Shown here one piece after another: positions 1-7,428 of a DNA stretch of 7,841 nt (its first letter is position 1; the number at the start of each line of letters is the position of its first letter). The position numbers and the translations under genes are program-made. The notes under the pieces are model-generated. The model worked only from the letters and a program-made list of their open reading frames with translations, searched no databases and was not told where the DNA came from. Origin of the DNA: Chloroflexota bacterium. GTDB lineage: Bacteria > Chloroflexota > Anaerolineae > Aggregatilineales > UBA3940. The stretch spans positions 1 to 7,841 of the forward strand of contig JAHEME010000115.1 in assembly GCA_024643825.1 (NCBI GenBank), given 5' to 3'.

Positions 1-282
1 CGTATCGATTTTGAACGTCCAGGGGACGTACAGCGTGCGCGCCCCTGCCGGGATGTTGATCCACGTCAGGAAAGGCACTTCCGCGCCCTCCGGGTGGCCC
101 AGCAGCGCGAGGAACATCAGCACGGCGATCACGAATGAGAGCGCCGCCATCGTACCTGCCACGATGCCCGGCCCTTTGCTGCCGCGTTCCGGCATGAGGA
201 GGCGGCCAAAGAACACGTTGATCACGACTCCCAGGAAGGGGAAGAAGATGATCAGGGGAATGATAGAAAACAATCCGTTCAT
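1..282 (-). CDS. nuoL: NADH-quinone oxidoreductase subunit L (NuoL), N-terminal part only
   Basis: NuoL (ND5-like) is the distal antiporter-like proton-pumping subunit of the complex I membrane arm. Only the first 94 codons are in the window; the reading frame is open to base 1. The visible protein starts MNGLFSIIPLIIFFPFLGVV, a first membrane helix at about residues 4-25, and has a second helix at about 40-63 before an extracytoplasmic stretch containing FLTWINIP. This two-helix start and its place right after nuoK fit NuoL; the antiporter core with its Lys/Glu proton path is outside the window. The ATG at 280-282 is preceded by AGGA at 291-294 with 8 nt spacing, and an in-frame stop at 319-321 limits any extension. 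The 110 bp gap back to nuoK is the largest in the window and shows no ORF or convincing hairpin. NuoM and NuoN share this fold, but the order K-L favours NuoL. Confidence 0.88.
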   Translation of the reverse strand, partial: MNGLFSIIPLIIFFPFLGVVINVFFGRLLMPERGSKGPGIVAGTMAALSFVIAVLMFLALLGHPEGAEVPFLTWINIPAGARTLYVPWTFKIDT

Positions 283-290
283 GCAGGGTT

Positions 291-294
291 TCCT
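291..294 (-). promoter_or_regulatory. Ribosome binding site of nuoL
   Basis: On the minus strand AGGA lies 8 nt upstream of the nuoL ATG. It fixes the start of a gene that otherwise has no overlap or coupling with its upstream neighbour. Confidence 0.6.
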
Positions 295-392
295 GTCTGG
301 TCCGGCCTGTTCAGGTACTCAACTGCGCCCCTCACCCCCCGGAATCTGATCTCTGCAGAAGCAAGATCGTGGGGTGAAGAGTGTTTCGGTGA

Positions 393-716
393 CTATCCTT
401 CCATCGAGTGCAGTTCGTCGATGTCTATGCTCTTCTTGCTGCGGAAGATCGCGACGATCAGCGCCAGCCCGACGGCGACTTCCGCTGCCGCGACGGTCAT
501 CACAAAGAAGACGAACACCTGCCCATCCAGATTAAACATCGAACGGGCGAAGGCGACAAAGGCCAGGTTCGCAGCGTTGAGCATCAACTCGACGGACATA
601 AAGATCAGAATCGCGTTGCGGCGCAGCAGGACACCACCCACCCCCAGCGCAAACAATATGGCGCTCAGGATGATATAGTAGTTGGTTGGGACTAGAAAAC
701 TTGTTTCTTCAAACAT
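393..716 (-). CDS. nuoK: NADH-quinone oxidoreductase subunit K (NuoK)
   Basis: NuoK (ND4L-like) is a small membrane subunit that carries part of the proton path linking the quinone site to the antiporter-like subunits. The 107 residues, against about 100 in E. coli, form three membrane helices at roughly 13-31, 36-56 and 66-92. The two family glutamates that lie in the membrane are present: E43 in the [10 protein letters not shown] stretch and E79 in [11 protein letters not shown], matching E. coli Glu36 and Glu72. The C-terminal tail [12 protein letters not shown] resembles the usual NuoK ending. AAGGA at 725-729 sits 8 nt before the ATG. The gene starts 21 bp after the nuoJ stop, so the two are likely translated from one message. 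Nothing is odd except a 7-residue longer N terminus than in E. coli, which is common in the family. Confidence 0.96.
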   Translation of the reverse strand: MFEETSFLVPTNYYIILSAILFALGVGGVLLRRNAILIFMSVELMLNAANLAFVAFARSMFNLDGQVFVFFVMTVAAAEVAVGLALIVAIFRSKKSIDIDELHSMEG

Positions 717-724
717 CGCAAAGT

Positions 725-730
725 TCCTTA
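725..730 (-). promoter_or_regulatory. Ribosome binding site of nuoK
   Basis: Minus-strand TAAGGA ends 8 nt before the nuoK ATG at 714-716, inside the 21 bp gap after nuoJ. It supports the chosen nuoK start. Confidence 0.6.
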
Positions 731-737
731 CGTTCGC

Positions 738-1328
<591 letters not shown>

Positions 1329-1389
1329 GGGGTCTACGCTCCCTCAGAACGGTGCAGACAACGGGAACAGCGGTCGGTGCGTGCGAGCA

Positions 1390-1920
1390 TTAGCGCGGGT
1401 TCTCCATTTCGGGAATGGAACGGTTGAACGTGCCCGGCTCTACCTTCCGGGGCGTGGCTTCCGCGCCCGCAGGTGGCGGGACTATCAGCATGTCTTTGGT
1501 ATAGATCGCGCTCTCGCGGGACATAAATGATAACTTGTAGTCGTGTTCCAGCACAATGGCTTCGGTCGGGCAGGCATCTTCGCAGTAGCCGCAGAAAATG
1601 CAGCGCAGCATGTTGATTTCATAGGTCCTGGCGTAGCGTTCGCCGGGGGAGAAGCGTACCTCATCAGTGTTCTCCGAGGCTTCTACCCAGATGGCATCGG
1701 CAGGGCAGGCAGCGGCGCATAGCGCGCAGCCGATGCACTTCTCCAGTCCGTTCTCATAGCGCTTCAGTTCGTGGCGACCCTTGAAACGCTCCGCCACCGG
1801 TTTGGCCTTCTCTGGATACTGGATAGTCACAGGGGCCATGAATATGTGCTTGATGGTGGTCGCCATCCCTTTGAAGATGGCAAGGGTTTCGTCCAGCATG
1901 TTGAGCTTCTTCTCGGCCAT
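1390..1920 (-). CDS. nuoI: NADH-quinone oxidoreductase subunit I (NuoI), two 4Fe-4S clusters
   Basis: NuoI is the ferredoxin-like peripheral subunit that holds clusters N6a and N6b and passes electrons from NuoG towards N2 and the quinone site. The protein has 176 residues. An amphipathic N-terminal helix (about 10-30) that lies along the membrane is followed by the conserved QYPEK-type segment at about 34-38. The two ligand sets are complete: C62, C65, C68 with C117, and C107, C110, C113 with C72, in CIGCALCAAACP and CIFCGYCEDACP. SPGERYARTYEIN between them is also typical. The C-terminal 30 residues are Pro-rich and probably flexible. AAGGGG at 1930-1935 lies 9 nt before the ATG. The gap to the nuoH stop is 51 bp. 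The overall sequence style recalls Chloroflexota and Actinomycetota NuoI; that is from memory. Confidence 0.97.
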   Translation of the reverse strand: MAEKKLNMLDETLAIFKGMATTIKHIFMAPVTIQYPEKAKPVAERFKGRHELKRYENGLEKCIGCALCAAACPADAIWVEASENTDEVRFSPGERYARTYEINMLRCIFCGYCEDACPTEAIVLEHDYKLSFMSRESAIYTKDMLIVPPPAGAEATPRKVEPGTFNRSIPEMENPR

Positions 1921-1971
1921 TCAGGTAAGCCCCTTCATAAAATCTACAGTGAATGCGTTGTCAGGCCGTGA

Positions 1972-3027
1972 TTATGCCCCAAAGGTGGGGAATACACCCA
2001 GCACTACCAGCACAGCAGTCACGATCAGGTTCAGCAGCGAGAGCGGCAGCAGAATCTTCCAGCCCAGTGCCATCAGATAGTCGTAGCGAATACGCGGCAG
2101 CGTGGCGCGTATCCACACCATGAGCAGCAGGCTGGGCACGATCTTGGCGATCAGGATGATCGGGCCCAGCCACCCGGTGAGATCGATAGCGCCGATGTGG
2201 ATCGGCAGGCTTTCCAGCCCGAAGAACCGGAAGCCACCGAGAAACACGGTCGCGAAGATGGCGCTCACCGCAATCATCTTCACGTATTCGGCGAGGAAGA
2301 ACGCGCCAAACTTCATGCCGCTGTATTCGCTGTGATAGCCTGCCGTCAATTCCTGCTCTGCGTCGGGCAGATCAAAGGGCGCGCGGTTGGTCTCCGCCAG
2401 CAGGGTGATGTAGAAGATGAGGCCCGCAAGCGGCTGAAGCACGATGAACCACATATTCTTCTGCGCGTCGATCATGTCGCCGAGACTCAGGGAGCCGACG
2501 AGCATGACCGGGGCGAGGATCGAGAGGCCCATCGCCAGTTCATAACTGATCATCTGCGCGGAGGAGCGCAGGCCGCCCATCATAGCGAACTTGTTCGCCG
2601 AAGCCCAGCCCGCTAGCACGATTCCGTAGACGGAGATCGAAGTCACTGCCAGAATGTACAACACGCCAACGTTGATGTCGGCGATGCCCAACGAGGTCGT
2701 GTGCCCGAAGAGCGTCACCGACTTTCCCAGCGGCACGACTGCCAGCACAATTAGCGCGGGGATCGTCGTAATCATCGGAGCCAGCATGAACACCACTTTA
2801 TCTGCGTTGGTGGGGATGATGTCTTCCTTGAAGATCAGCTTGACAGCGTCCGCCGCTGGCTGAAGGAAGCCGCCCGGCCCGGCGCGGTTCGGCCCGATGC
2901 GTTGCTGGATCATGGCGATGAAGCGGCGTTCCAGCAGGGTGGTGTAAGCAAAGCCGGTGATCAGTCCCATCACGATAATAAACGACTTCACAGCCGCGTC
3001 GAGGATGAAGATCGCAAGATCACTCAT
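1972..3027 (-). CDS. nuoH: NADH-quinone oxidoreductase subunit H (NuoH)
   Basis: NuoH (ND1-like) anchors the peripheral arm to the membrane and forms much of the quinone-binding chamber. The 351-residue protein (325 in E. coli) begins MSDLAIFILDAAVKSFIIVM and is hydrophobic with about eight membrane helices. Family motifs are clear: RIGPNRAGPGG at 43-53, the following LQPAADAVKLIFKED region at 55-69, and the cytoplasmic quinone loop AETNRAPFDLPDAEQELTAG at 211-230 followed by YHSEYSGMKFG. The first acidic residue of the usual LPEAE motif is Asp222 here. The frame stays open upstream for 130 more codons inside nuoG, but that part has no family similarity. The ATG at 3025-3027 shares ATGA with the nuoG stop, implying translational coupling, and GGAG lies 11 nt upstream. 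Confidence 0.96.
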   Translation of the reverse strand: MSDLAIFILDAAVKSFIIVMGLITGFAYTTLLERRFIAMIQQRIGPNRAGPGGFLQPAADAVKLIFKEDIIPTNADKVVFMLAPMITTIPALIVLAVVPLGKSVTLFGHTTSLGIADINVGVLYILAVTSISVYGIVLAGWASANKFAMMGGLRSSAQMISYELAMGLSILAPVMLVGSLSLGDMIDAQKNMWFIVLQPLAGLIFYITLLAETNRAPFDLPDAEQELTAGYHSEYSGMKFGAFFLAEYVKMIAVSAIFATVFLGGFRFFGLESLPIHIGAIDLTGWLGPIILIAKIVPSLLLMVWIRATLPRIRYDYLMALGWKILLPLSLLNLIVTAVLVVLGVFPTFGA

Positions 3028-5618
3028 GCGCCCAATTTCTCCAGTCTGGCAATCTTCGCAGGTGTGGCGTGAAGCGGTGCGCCCTGAAGCTGCAATTCGC
3101 GCGGGATGGCGGCGACGCCTTCCGGCACACGCGCATCGAGGTGCGTATTGGCTTCCAGCATACGCCCGTTCAGGGTGATGCTGACTGCGTCGCCCTGAAC
3201 GAGGGATAGTTTGTCGGCATCCGCCGGGTTTAGGCGGACATACGGGACCGGAATGCGCTCGCCAAGGACAGGTGCACCCTGTGCAAAGAGAGGTTCGGCA
3301 TCCACCAGGGCATCCACAGGAACCGCCAGAAAACCGCCGTCGAGTTTGTGTTTGGTGGGTTTGCCTACTTTGCCGGGGGCAGGCCGATCCGCTTCCTGCT
3401 CTGAGAAGGAAGGCCACTGTATGCCCAACCCGTGATGATTCTGGAAGGCCGTCCCACCATAGTACAGATCGTCGCCGCCGACATCGGGGAACTGCGGCTC
3501 GACTTGCGCCAACCCCTGGTAGGTAATTCCGGTGTAGATAGGAACTGCCTCCGCGATGTCGCGCAGAACGGATGCGGGGGACACTGCGGGTGAACCCATC
3601 CCCATCTTCTCGCCGATGCGCTGCGCGATCAACCAGTCCGGCAGACTGTCGCCGACTGGCTCAATAGCGGGGTAGAAACGCTGCACGCGGCGTTCGCCGC
3701 TGGTGAACGTTCCTTCGCGCTCGCCGATGCTCTGGATAGGGAGAACGATGTCCGCTAGCTTCGCGGTCTCGGTCTCGAATATATCGAGCACGATGACGGT
3801 GCTTTGGGTAGTACGCAGGGCGGCTTCTGCCACTGGGTCGTGAAAGACGGGGTCGGCCCCGGCGATCAGCAGGGTTTTCACACTGCCATCGCCCAGCGCC
3901 GCGAGGATACCCGCATAGTCCTTGCCCGGATGTTCGACGGGTACATAGCCGGGCGCATAGTCATGGCGGAAGCCCATATCGGAACTCCCCTGCCCATTGG
4001 CGGAAGGCCATACGATGATCAGGCCGTTGTTGGCGCGGCCTACGTGATCCGTGTTGATCAGCACATTGGCGGCGGCCTGCGCCAGATCGTGCGCGCCTGC
4101 TTCGTCCAGCCCTTCGCTGCCCGCGAAGATCACCACGTTCTCAGCCTGTGCCAGCGTGTTCACCGCGATCTGGATCGGGTCGGCTTCCTGCGAGGCCTTC
4201 TTCGCGGTCGATTTCTTGACCATCTGCGTACTGGCTCCGCTGGCTGCCAGCGCGTCAAGGGTGAAGGCTTCTTCGCCATAGGACACGCGGATTGAGGCAT
4301 CGGTATATTTGTCGAGGTCGGTTCCGCGCCCGTTCAGCGTGATCAGGGTTGCGCCACGTTCGGCAGCAGCTTTGACGCGTAAGAACCAGATCGGCCCGCT
4401 TTCGTGTAGGTCGGTGGCTGCAACGAGGATCACATCGCCTGCGCCAAGCTCCTGAAGGTCGGTACCCACGCCAACACCCACCTGCGCTGTCAGTTCGCCA
4501 CCGGCGACGGCGTGCGGGTAAGCACTCAGGTTGTTGCTGCCGCGTGCCCGTATGAGTTTCTGAATAGCGTAATAATCTTCATTGCTGAGGCGGCCACCTG
4601 CCAGTGCCGCGATCTCGTGTTTGGCGTTCGTGAGATGCATAGCAACCGCATCAAGGGCTTCTTCCCAGGTTACTTCGACCAGCTTGCCGTTCTTGTCTCG
4701 CTTTTTCGGAGACTTAATGCGTTCCTGGCGATCCATCATGTGATGGTGGGTGAAGCGGCCCTTATCGCAAATCCAGACCTCGTTGACGGCCTCGTTCTGG
4801 CGGGGCATGACGCGCTTGATGGTAGTGCGGCCTTCCGCCTCGCGGTCGGTGCGGGTATCGAAGGTCATGTTGCAGCCGACGGGGCAGTGCGAGCAAACCG
4901 TGGCGACCTGCGCCATCTCCCACGGGCGGGCATTGAAGCGGAAATCGGCGCTGGTTAATGCCCCGACCGGGCAAATATCGGTGGTGTTGCCAGAGAAGAT
5001 GCTGTCGAAGCCCGGATCGGTGTTGGTGATAATGCGCGAGTGGCGGCCCCGAGCATCGAAGTCGAGGACGCGCTCGCCCGCGATCTTATCCTGAAAGCGG
5101 ATGCAGCGGGCGCACTGAATGCAGCGTTCCTGGTCGAGGTAGATGATCTCGCCAAGCGGGATGTGCTTGCCGAGATGCATCTTCTCGTCCCAGTACATGC
5201 GGCTGGTTCCAGGGCCATGCCGCATGGTGAGATTCTGCAAGGGGCACTCGCCGCCTTTGTCGCAGATCGGGCAGTCCAGCGGATGGCTGGAGAGCAGGAA
5301 TTCCAGAATCTCACGCCGCCCGTTTGTGACCACATCGGTCACGGTGCGGATCGCCATGCCATCGCTGACGCTCTGGGTGCAGGCCGTTTGCAGGGTGGGG
5401 AACCAAGCCAGTTCCATCTCCCCGGTATCCCGGTTGGGGCGCGGCGTTGCCAGTTCGACGAGGCACATGCGGCAGTTGCCATCATGGCCCAGCTTGGGGT
5501 GGTAGCAGAACACGGGAATATCGACGCCCGCGTACCGCTTGGCGGCATCGACGAGGTTCATCCCTTTCGGGACTTCGTATTCGGTATCGTCAATAATCAG
5601 CTTTACAAGATCAGCCAT
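3024..5618 (-). CDS. nuoG: NADH-quinone oxidoreductase subunit G (NuoG) with N7 cluster ligands
   Basis: NuoG is the large peripheral subunit that carries the iron-sulfur chain from NuoF towards NuoI. With the start chosen here it has 864 residues. Domain order: 2Fe-2S ferredoxin-like (C38, C49, C52, C80; cluster N1b), His/Cys region (H112, C116, C119, C125; N5), 4Fe-4S region (C166, C169, C172, C216; N4), then CxxCxxxC with a distant Cys (C242, C245, C249, C284), the N7 set found only in some bacteria. A molybdopterin-oxidoreductase-like domain that binds no cofactor in this family follows to about 620, and a dinucleotide-binding-like C-terminal domain spans about 750-860. A Lys/Ala-rich linker lies near 460-480. 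The start MADLVKLIIDD overlaps nuoF by 8 bp and has GGAAA upstream; an in-frame ATG at 5636 would add six residues but lacks an SD. Confidence 0.96.
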   Translation of the reverse strand: MADLVKLIIDDTEYEVPKGMNLVDAAKRYAGVDIPVFCYHPKLGHDGNCRMCLVELATPRPNRDTGEMELAWFPTLQTACTQSVSDGMAIRTVTDVVTNGRREILEFLLSSHPLDCPICDKGGECPLQNLTMRHGPGTSRMYWDEKMHLGKHIPLGEIIYLDQERCIQCARCIRFQDKIAGERVLDFDARGRHSRIITNTDPGFDSIFSGNTTDICPVGALTSADFRFNARPWEMAQVATVCSHCPVGCNMTFDTRTDREAEGRTTIKRVMPRQNEAVNEVWICDKGRFTHHHMMDRQERIKSPKKRDKNGKLVEVTWEEALDAVAMHLTNAKHEIAALAGGRLSNEDYYAIQKLIRARGSNNLSAYPHAVAGGELTAQVGVGVGTDLQELGAGDVILVAATDLHESGPIWFLRVKAAAERGATLITLNGRGTDLDKYTDASIRVSYGEEAFTLDALAASGASTQMVKKSTAKKASQEADPIQIAVNTLAQAENVVIFAGSEGLDEAGAHDLAQAAANVLINTDHVGRANNGLIIVWPSANGQGSSDMGFRHDYAPGYVPVEHPGKDYAGILAALGDGSVKTLLIAGADPVFHDPVAEAALRTTQSTVIVLDIFETETAKLADIVLPIQSIGEREGTFTSGERRVQRFYPAIEPVGDSLPDWLIAQRIGEKMGMGSPAVSPASVLRDIAEAVPIYTGITYQGLAQVEPQFPDVGGDDLYYGGTAFQNHHGLGIQWPSFSEQEADRPAPGKVGKPTKHKLDGGFLAVPVDALVDAEPLFAQGAPVLGERIPVPYVRLNPADADKLSLVQGDAVSITLNGRMLEANTHLDARVPEGVAAIPRELQLQGAPLHATPAKIARLEKLGA

Positions 5619-6960
5619 GGTGGTTTCCAGACTCATGACGATGAATGGTTAGATGTTCGAGCAGGTCATCCTGCGAGGCAGGGAGGTCGGTTATGCCTGG
5701 CTGCGGCGATGGGATCGGGCTGAGGGCCAGATCGTAGTCAGCGCGGAAGTGCTTGATGGTCGCCACCACCGGGTTGACGGCAAAGTCACCTAGCGCACAG
5801 ATGCATTTACCTTTCATCTGGCTGGCGACGCTATCCATGCGGATGATGTCCTTTTCATCGAGCAGACCGTCTTCGGCGCGTTCGTACAGACGGCTCAACC
5901 AGTAGGTTCCTTCGCGACAGGGCGTACACTGCCCACAGGATTCGTGCGCGAAGAAGTGGATCATCTTGCTGGCGGCCCACACCATATCGACTGACTCATC
6001 AAGGATGATCACCGAGGCCGAGCCAACGGCAGAATTCCACGGCTTGAGGCTGTCGTAGGTGATGGGTGTATCGAGCAGTTCGTCGGTGGCGGGAAGGATC
6101 GCGCCGCTGGCCCCGGCTGGAAGAATGGCCTTCACGGGCAGCCCGCTAGGTACGCCTCCCGCCGCTTCAATAATATGGCGGAAGGTCGTCTCGCCGCCGA
6201 AGGGAAATTCATAGTTGCCGGGGTTCGCCACATGCCCGCTGACGGAGAATACTTTGGTTCCGGCGCTGTCCGATGTGCCAAACTTACGATATTCTTCGAC
6301 GCCCTTATAGAGGATGAAAGGTACGTTCGCCAGAGTCTCGACATTGTTGATCACCGTCGGTTTGTTGTACAGGCCGACCAGCGCCGGGAAGGGGGGGCGG
6401 ATGCGCGGGTTGCCGCGCTTGCCTTCCAGCGATTCGAGGAGGGCGGTTTCTTCGCCGCAGATGTAGGCCCCTGCGCCGAGGTGAGTATAGACTTCACAAT
6501 CCCATTTCGATTTGAGGATGTTCGTGCCAATAAAGCCCTTCTTGCGCGCATCCTCGATCACCTGATCGAAGGCATGGGCTACGTCCCAGAACTCGCCGCG
6601 AAAGTAGACATAGATGGCTGTGGCCTGCACCGCGTAGGCCGCGATCAGCGCACCCTCCAACGTCTGGTGCGGGTTGTTCTCCAGAATCTGGCGGTCTTTG
6701 AATGTGCCTGGCTCAGACTCATCGGCGTTAACGGCAATGTACTTCACACCGGGGTCTTTGGGGATGAAACTCCACTTGACTCCGGTGGGGAACCCTGCCC
6801 CGCCGCGCCCGCGCAGCCCCGAATCCTTGACCATCTGGATCACGTCTGCCGGGGCCATCTTGAGAGCCTTCTTGAGTCCCTCGTACCCGCCATGTTCCAT
6901 GTAGACTTTGAGGTCTTTGATGTTGGGAATCTCAAGGTCTCTAAGAATGATATGTGTCAC
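5611..6960 (-). CDS. nuoF: NADH-quinone oxidoreductase subunit F (NuoF), NADH/FMN-binding
   Basis: NuoF binds NADH and FMN at the tip of the peripheral arm, takes the hydride and passes electrons to cluster N3. The 449-residue protein has the FMN/NADH glycine-rich segment GLRGRGGAGFPTGVKW (48-63), the ADESEPGTFKDR stretch (79-90), GAGAYICGEETALLESLEG (162-180), and the N3 ligands C342, C345 and C348 in SCGQCTPCREG plus C388 in CICALGD. A SLBB-type region and helical C-terminal domain are where expected. The last 30 residues form a tail with five His in the final 14. The start is GTG at 6958-6960, chosen because AGAGGAG sits 7 nt upstream and the next residues, THIILRDLEIPNI, fit the family. 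It follows the acetyltransferase gene after 27 bp and overlaps nuoG by 8 bp. Confidence 0.97.
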   Translation of the reverse strand: MTHIILRDLEIPNIKDLKVYMEHGGYEGLKKALKMAPADVIQMVKDSGLRGRGGAGFPTGVKWSFIPKDPGVKYIAVNADESEPGTFKDRQILENNPHQTLEGALIAAYAVQATAIYVYFRGEFWDVAHAFDQVIEDARKKGFIGTNILKSKWDCEVYTHLGAGAYICGEETALLESLEGKRGNPRIRPPFPALVGLYNKPTVINNVETLANVPFILYKGVEEYRKFGTSDSAGTKVFSVSGHVANPGNYEFPFGGETTFRHIIEAAGGVPSGLPVKAILPAGASGAILPATDELLDTPITYDSLKPWNSAVGSASVIILDESVDMVWAASKMIHFFAHESCGQCTPCREGTYWLSRLYERAEDGLLDEKDIIRMDSVASQMKGKCICALGDFAVNPVVATIKHFRADYDLALSPIPSPQPGITDLPASQDDLLEHLTIHRHESGNHHG

Positions 6961-6967
6961 TCATGCA

Positions 6968-6974
6968 CTCCTCT
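6968..6974 (-). promoter_or_regulatory. Strong ribosome binding site deciding the GTG start of nuoF
   Basis: Minus-strand AGAGGAG lies 7 nt before the GTG at 6958-6960, an ideal distance. A nearer ATG at 6962-6964 is only 3 nt from it and in another frame, where it meets a stop after seven codons (6941-6943). This Shine-Dalgarno sequence therefore supports the GTG as the real nuoF start, within the 27 bp after the acetyltransferase stop. Confidence 0.7.
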
Positions 6975-6987
6975 GCACAGCGTTTAC

Positions 6988-7428
6988 CTAGCTATCCGGG
7001 CTGCTGCGCTTGCTCACGTAATGCATACCGGGCCATTCGTCGTATCCGGCAGATTGAAACACCGCCAGCGATGGGTCGTTTCCCGGTTCGATCAGCGCGG
7101 CGATCACGTCGATGCCGTGCGCGTGGAGAATTTCCTCCGCCGCTGCGATCAGTTCCAGCGCCACACCCTGCTGCTGGAACTCCGGGTGAACAGCTAGACG
7201 GTTGATCCAGCCCTTGCGCCCGTCGTGTGTTGCCAGCACCGCGCCTATCAGCCTGCCGTCCTCGGTCTTCACGCCAATGGGGAGCTGGGTTCCCCCGTCG
7301 TTCTGCGCTGCGAATGCCTCTCGCGAGTCGCGCCCAGCAAGGCTGTAATGCAAACCTGACGCATCCCACAGCCCGATCAGTAGATCGTAGTCATCAACTG
7401 TTATAGGGTTTGGAGGCTTCAGACTCAC
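6988..7428 (-). CDS. GNAT-family N-acetyltransferase embedded between nuoE and nuoF
   Basis: This small protein (146 residues from the GTG at 7426-7428) has the GNAT fold signature, so it should transfer an acetyl group from acetyl-CoA to an amine; the substrate is unknown. Visible elements are a GRDS motif at 32-35, the strand HDGRKGWINRLAVHP at 68-82, the acetyl-CoA pyrophosphate loop QQQGVA at 85-90 (Q/R-x-x-G-x-A), a following helix, and a C-terminal N...S...F...GY element ending near 129. I recall GRDS and DGRKGWINRLAV as marks of one conserved prokaryotic GNAT subfamily without a settled function. It is not a complex I subunit. The gene overlaps the nuoE end by 35 bp and ends 27 bp before nuoF, so it belongs to the operon. 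A TTG at 7441-7443 is an alternative start, but neither start has a good SD; GAAG lies upstream of the GTG. Confidence 0.85.
   Translation of the reverse strand: MSLKPPNPITVDDYDLLIGLWDASGLHYSLAGRDSREAFAAQNDGGTQLPIGVKTEDGRLIGAVLATHDGRKGWINRLAVHPEFQQQGVALELIAAAEEILHAHGIDVIAALIEPGNDPSLAVFQSAGYDEWPGMHYVSKRSSPDS

Noticed and set aside
307..316. CCTGTTCAGG inverted repeat in the nuoK-nuoL gap as a terminator
   Set aside because: A 4 bp stem with a 2 nt loop and no T-run cannot act as an intrinsic terminator.
3028..3417. Upstream in-frame extension of nuoH by 130 codons, giving a 481-residue protein
   Set aside because: It lies wholly inside nuoG, is Cys/Arg/Gly-rich with no NuoH similarity, and the ATG at 3025-3027 matches the family start and forms the ATGA junction with nuoG.
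5619..5636. nuoG start at the upstream ATG (MSLETTM...)
   Set aside because: There is no Shine-Dalgarno sequence before it. MADLVKLIID at 5618 has GGAAA 7 nt upstream and fits the usual NuoG start. It remains possible.
5040..5723. 227-codon plus-strand open frame opposite the nuoG 5' part
   Set aside because: It mirrors the conserved iron-sulfur region of nuoG and has no motif of its own.
6941..6964. Seven-codon minus-strand ORF (MSDTYHS) overlapping the nuoF start in another frame
   Set aside because: Its ATG is only 3 nt from the AGAGGAG, too close for good initiation, while the nuoF GTG is at 7 nt. It is most likely chance.
6175..7197. 340-codon open frame on the plus strand opposite nuoF and the acetyltransferase gene
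   Set aside because: It is a GC-driven antisense shadow of conserved minus-strand genes, spans two of them, and its translation shows no recognisable domain.
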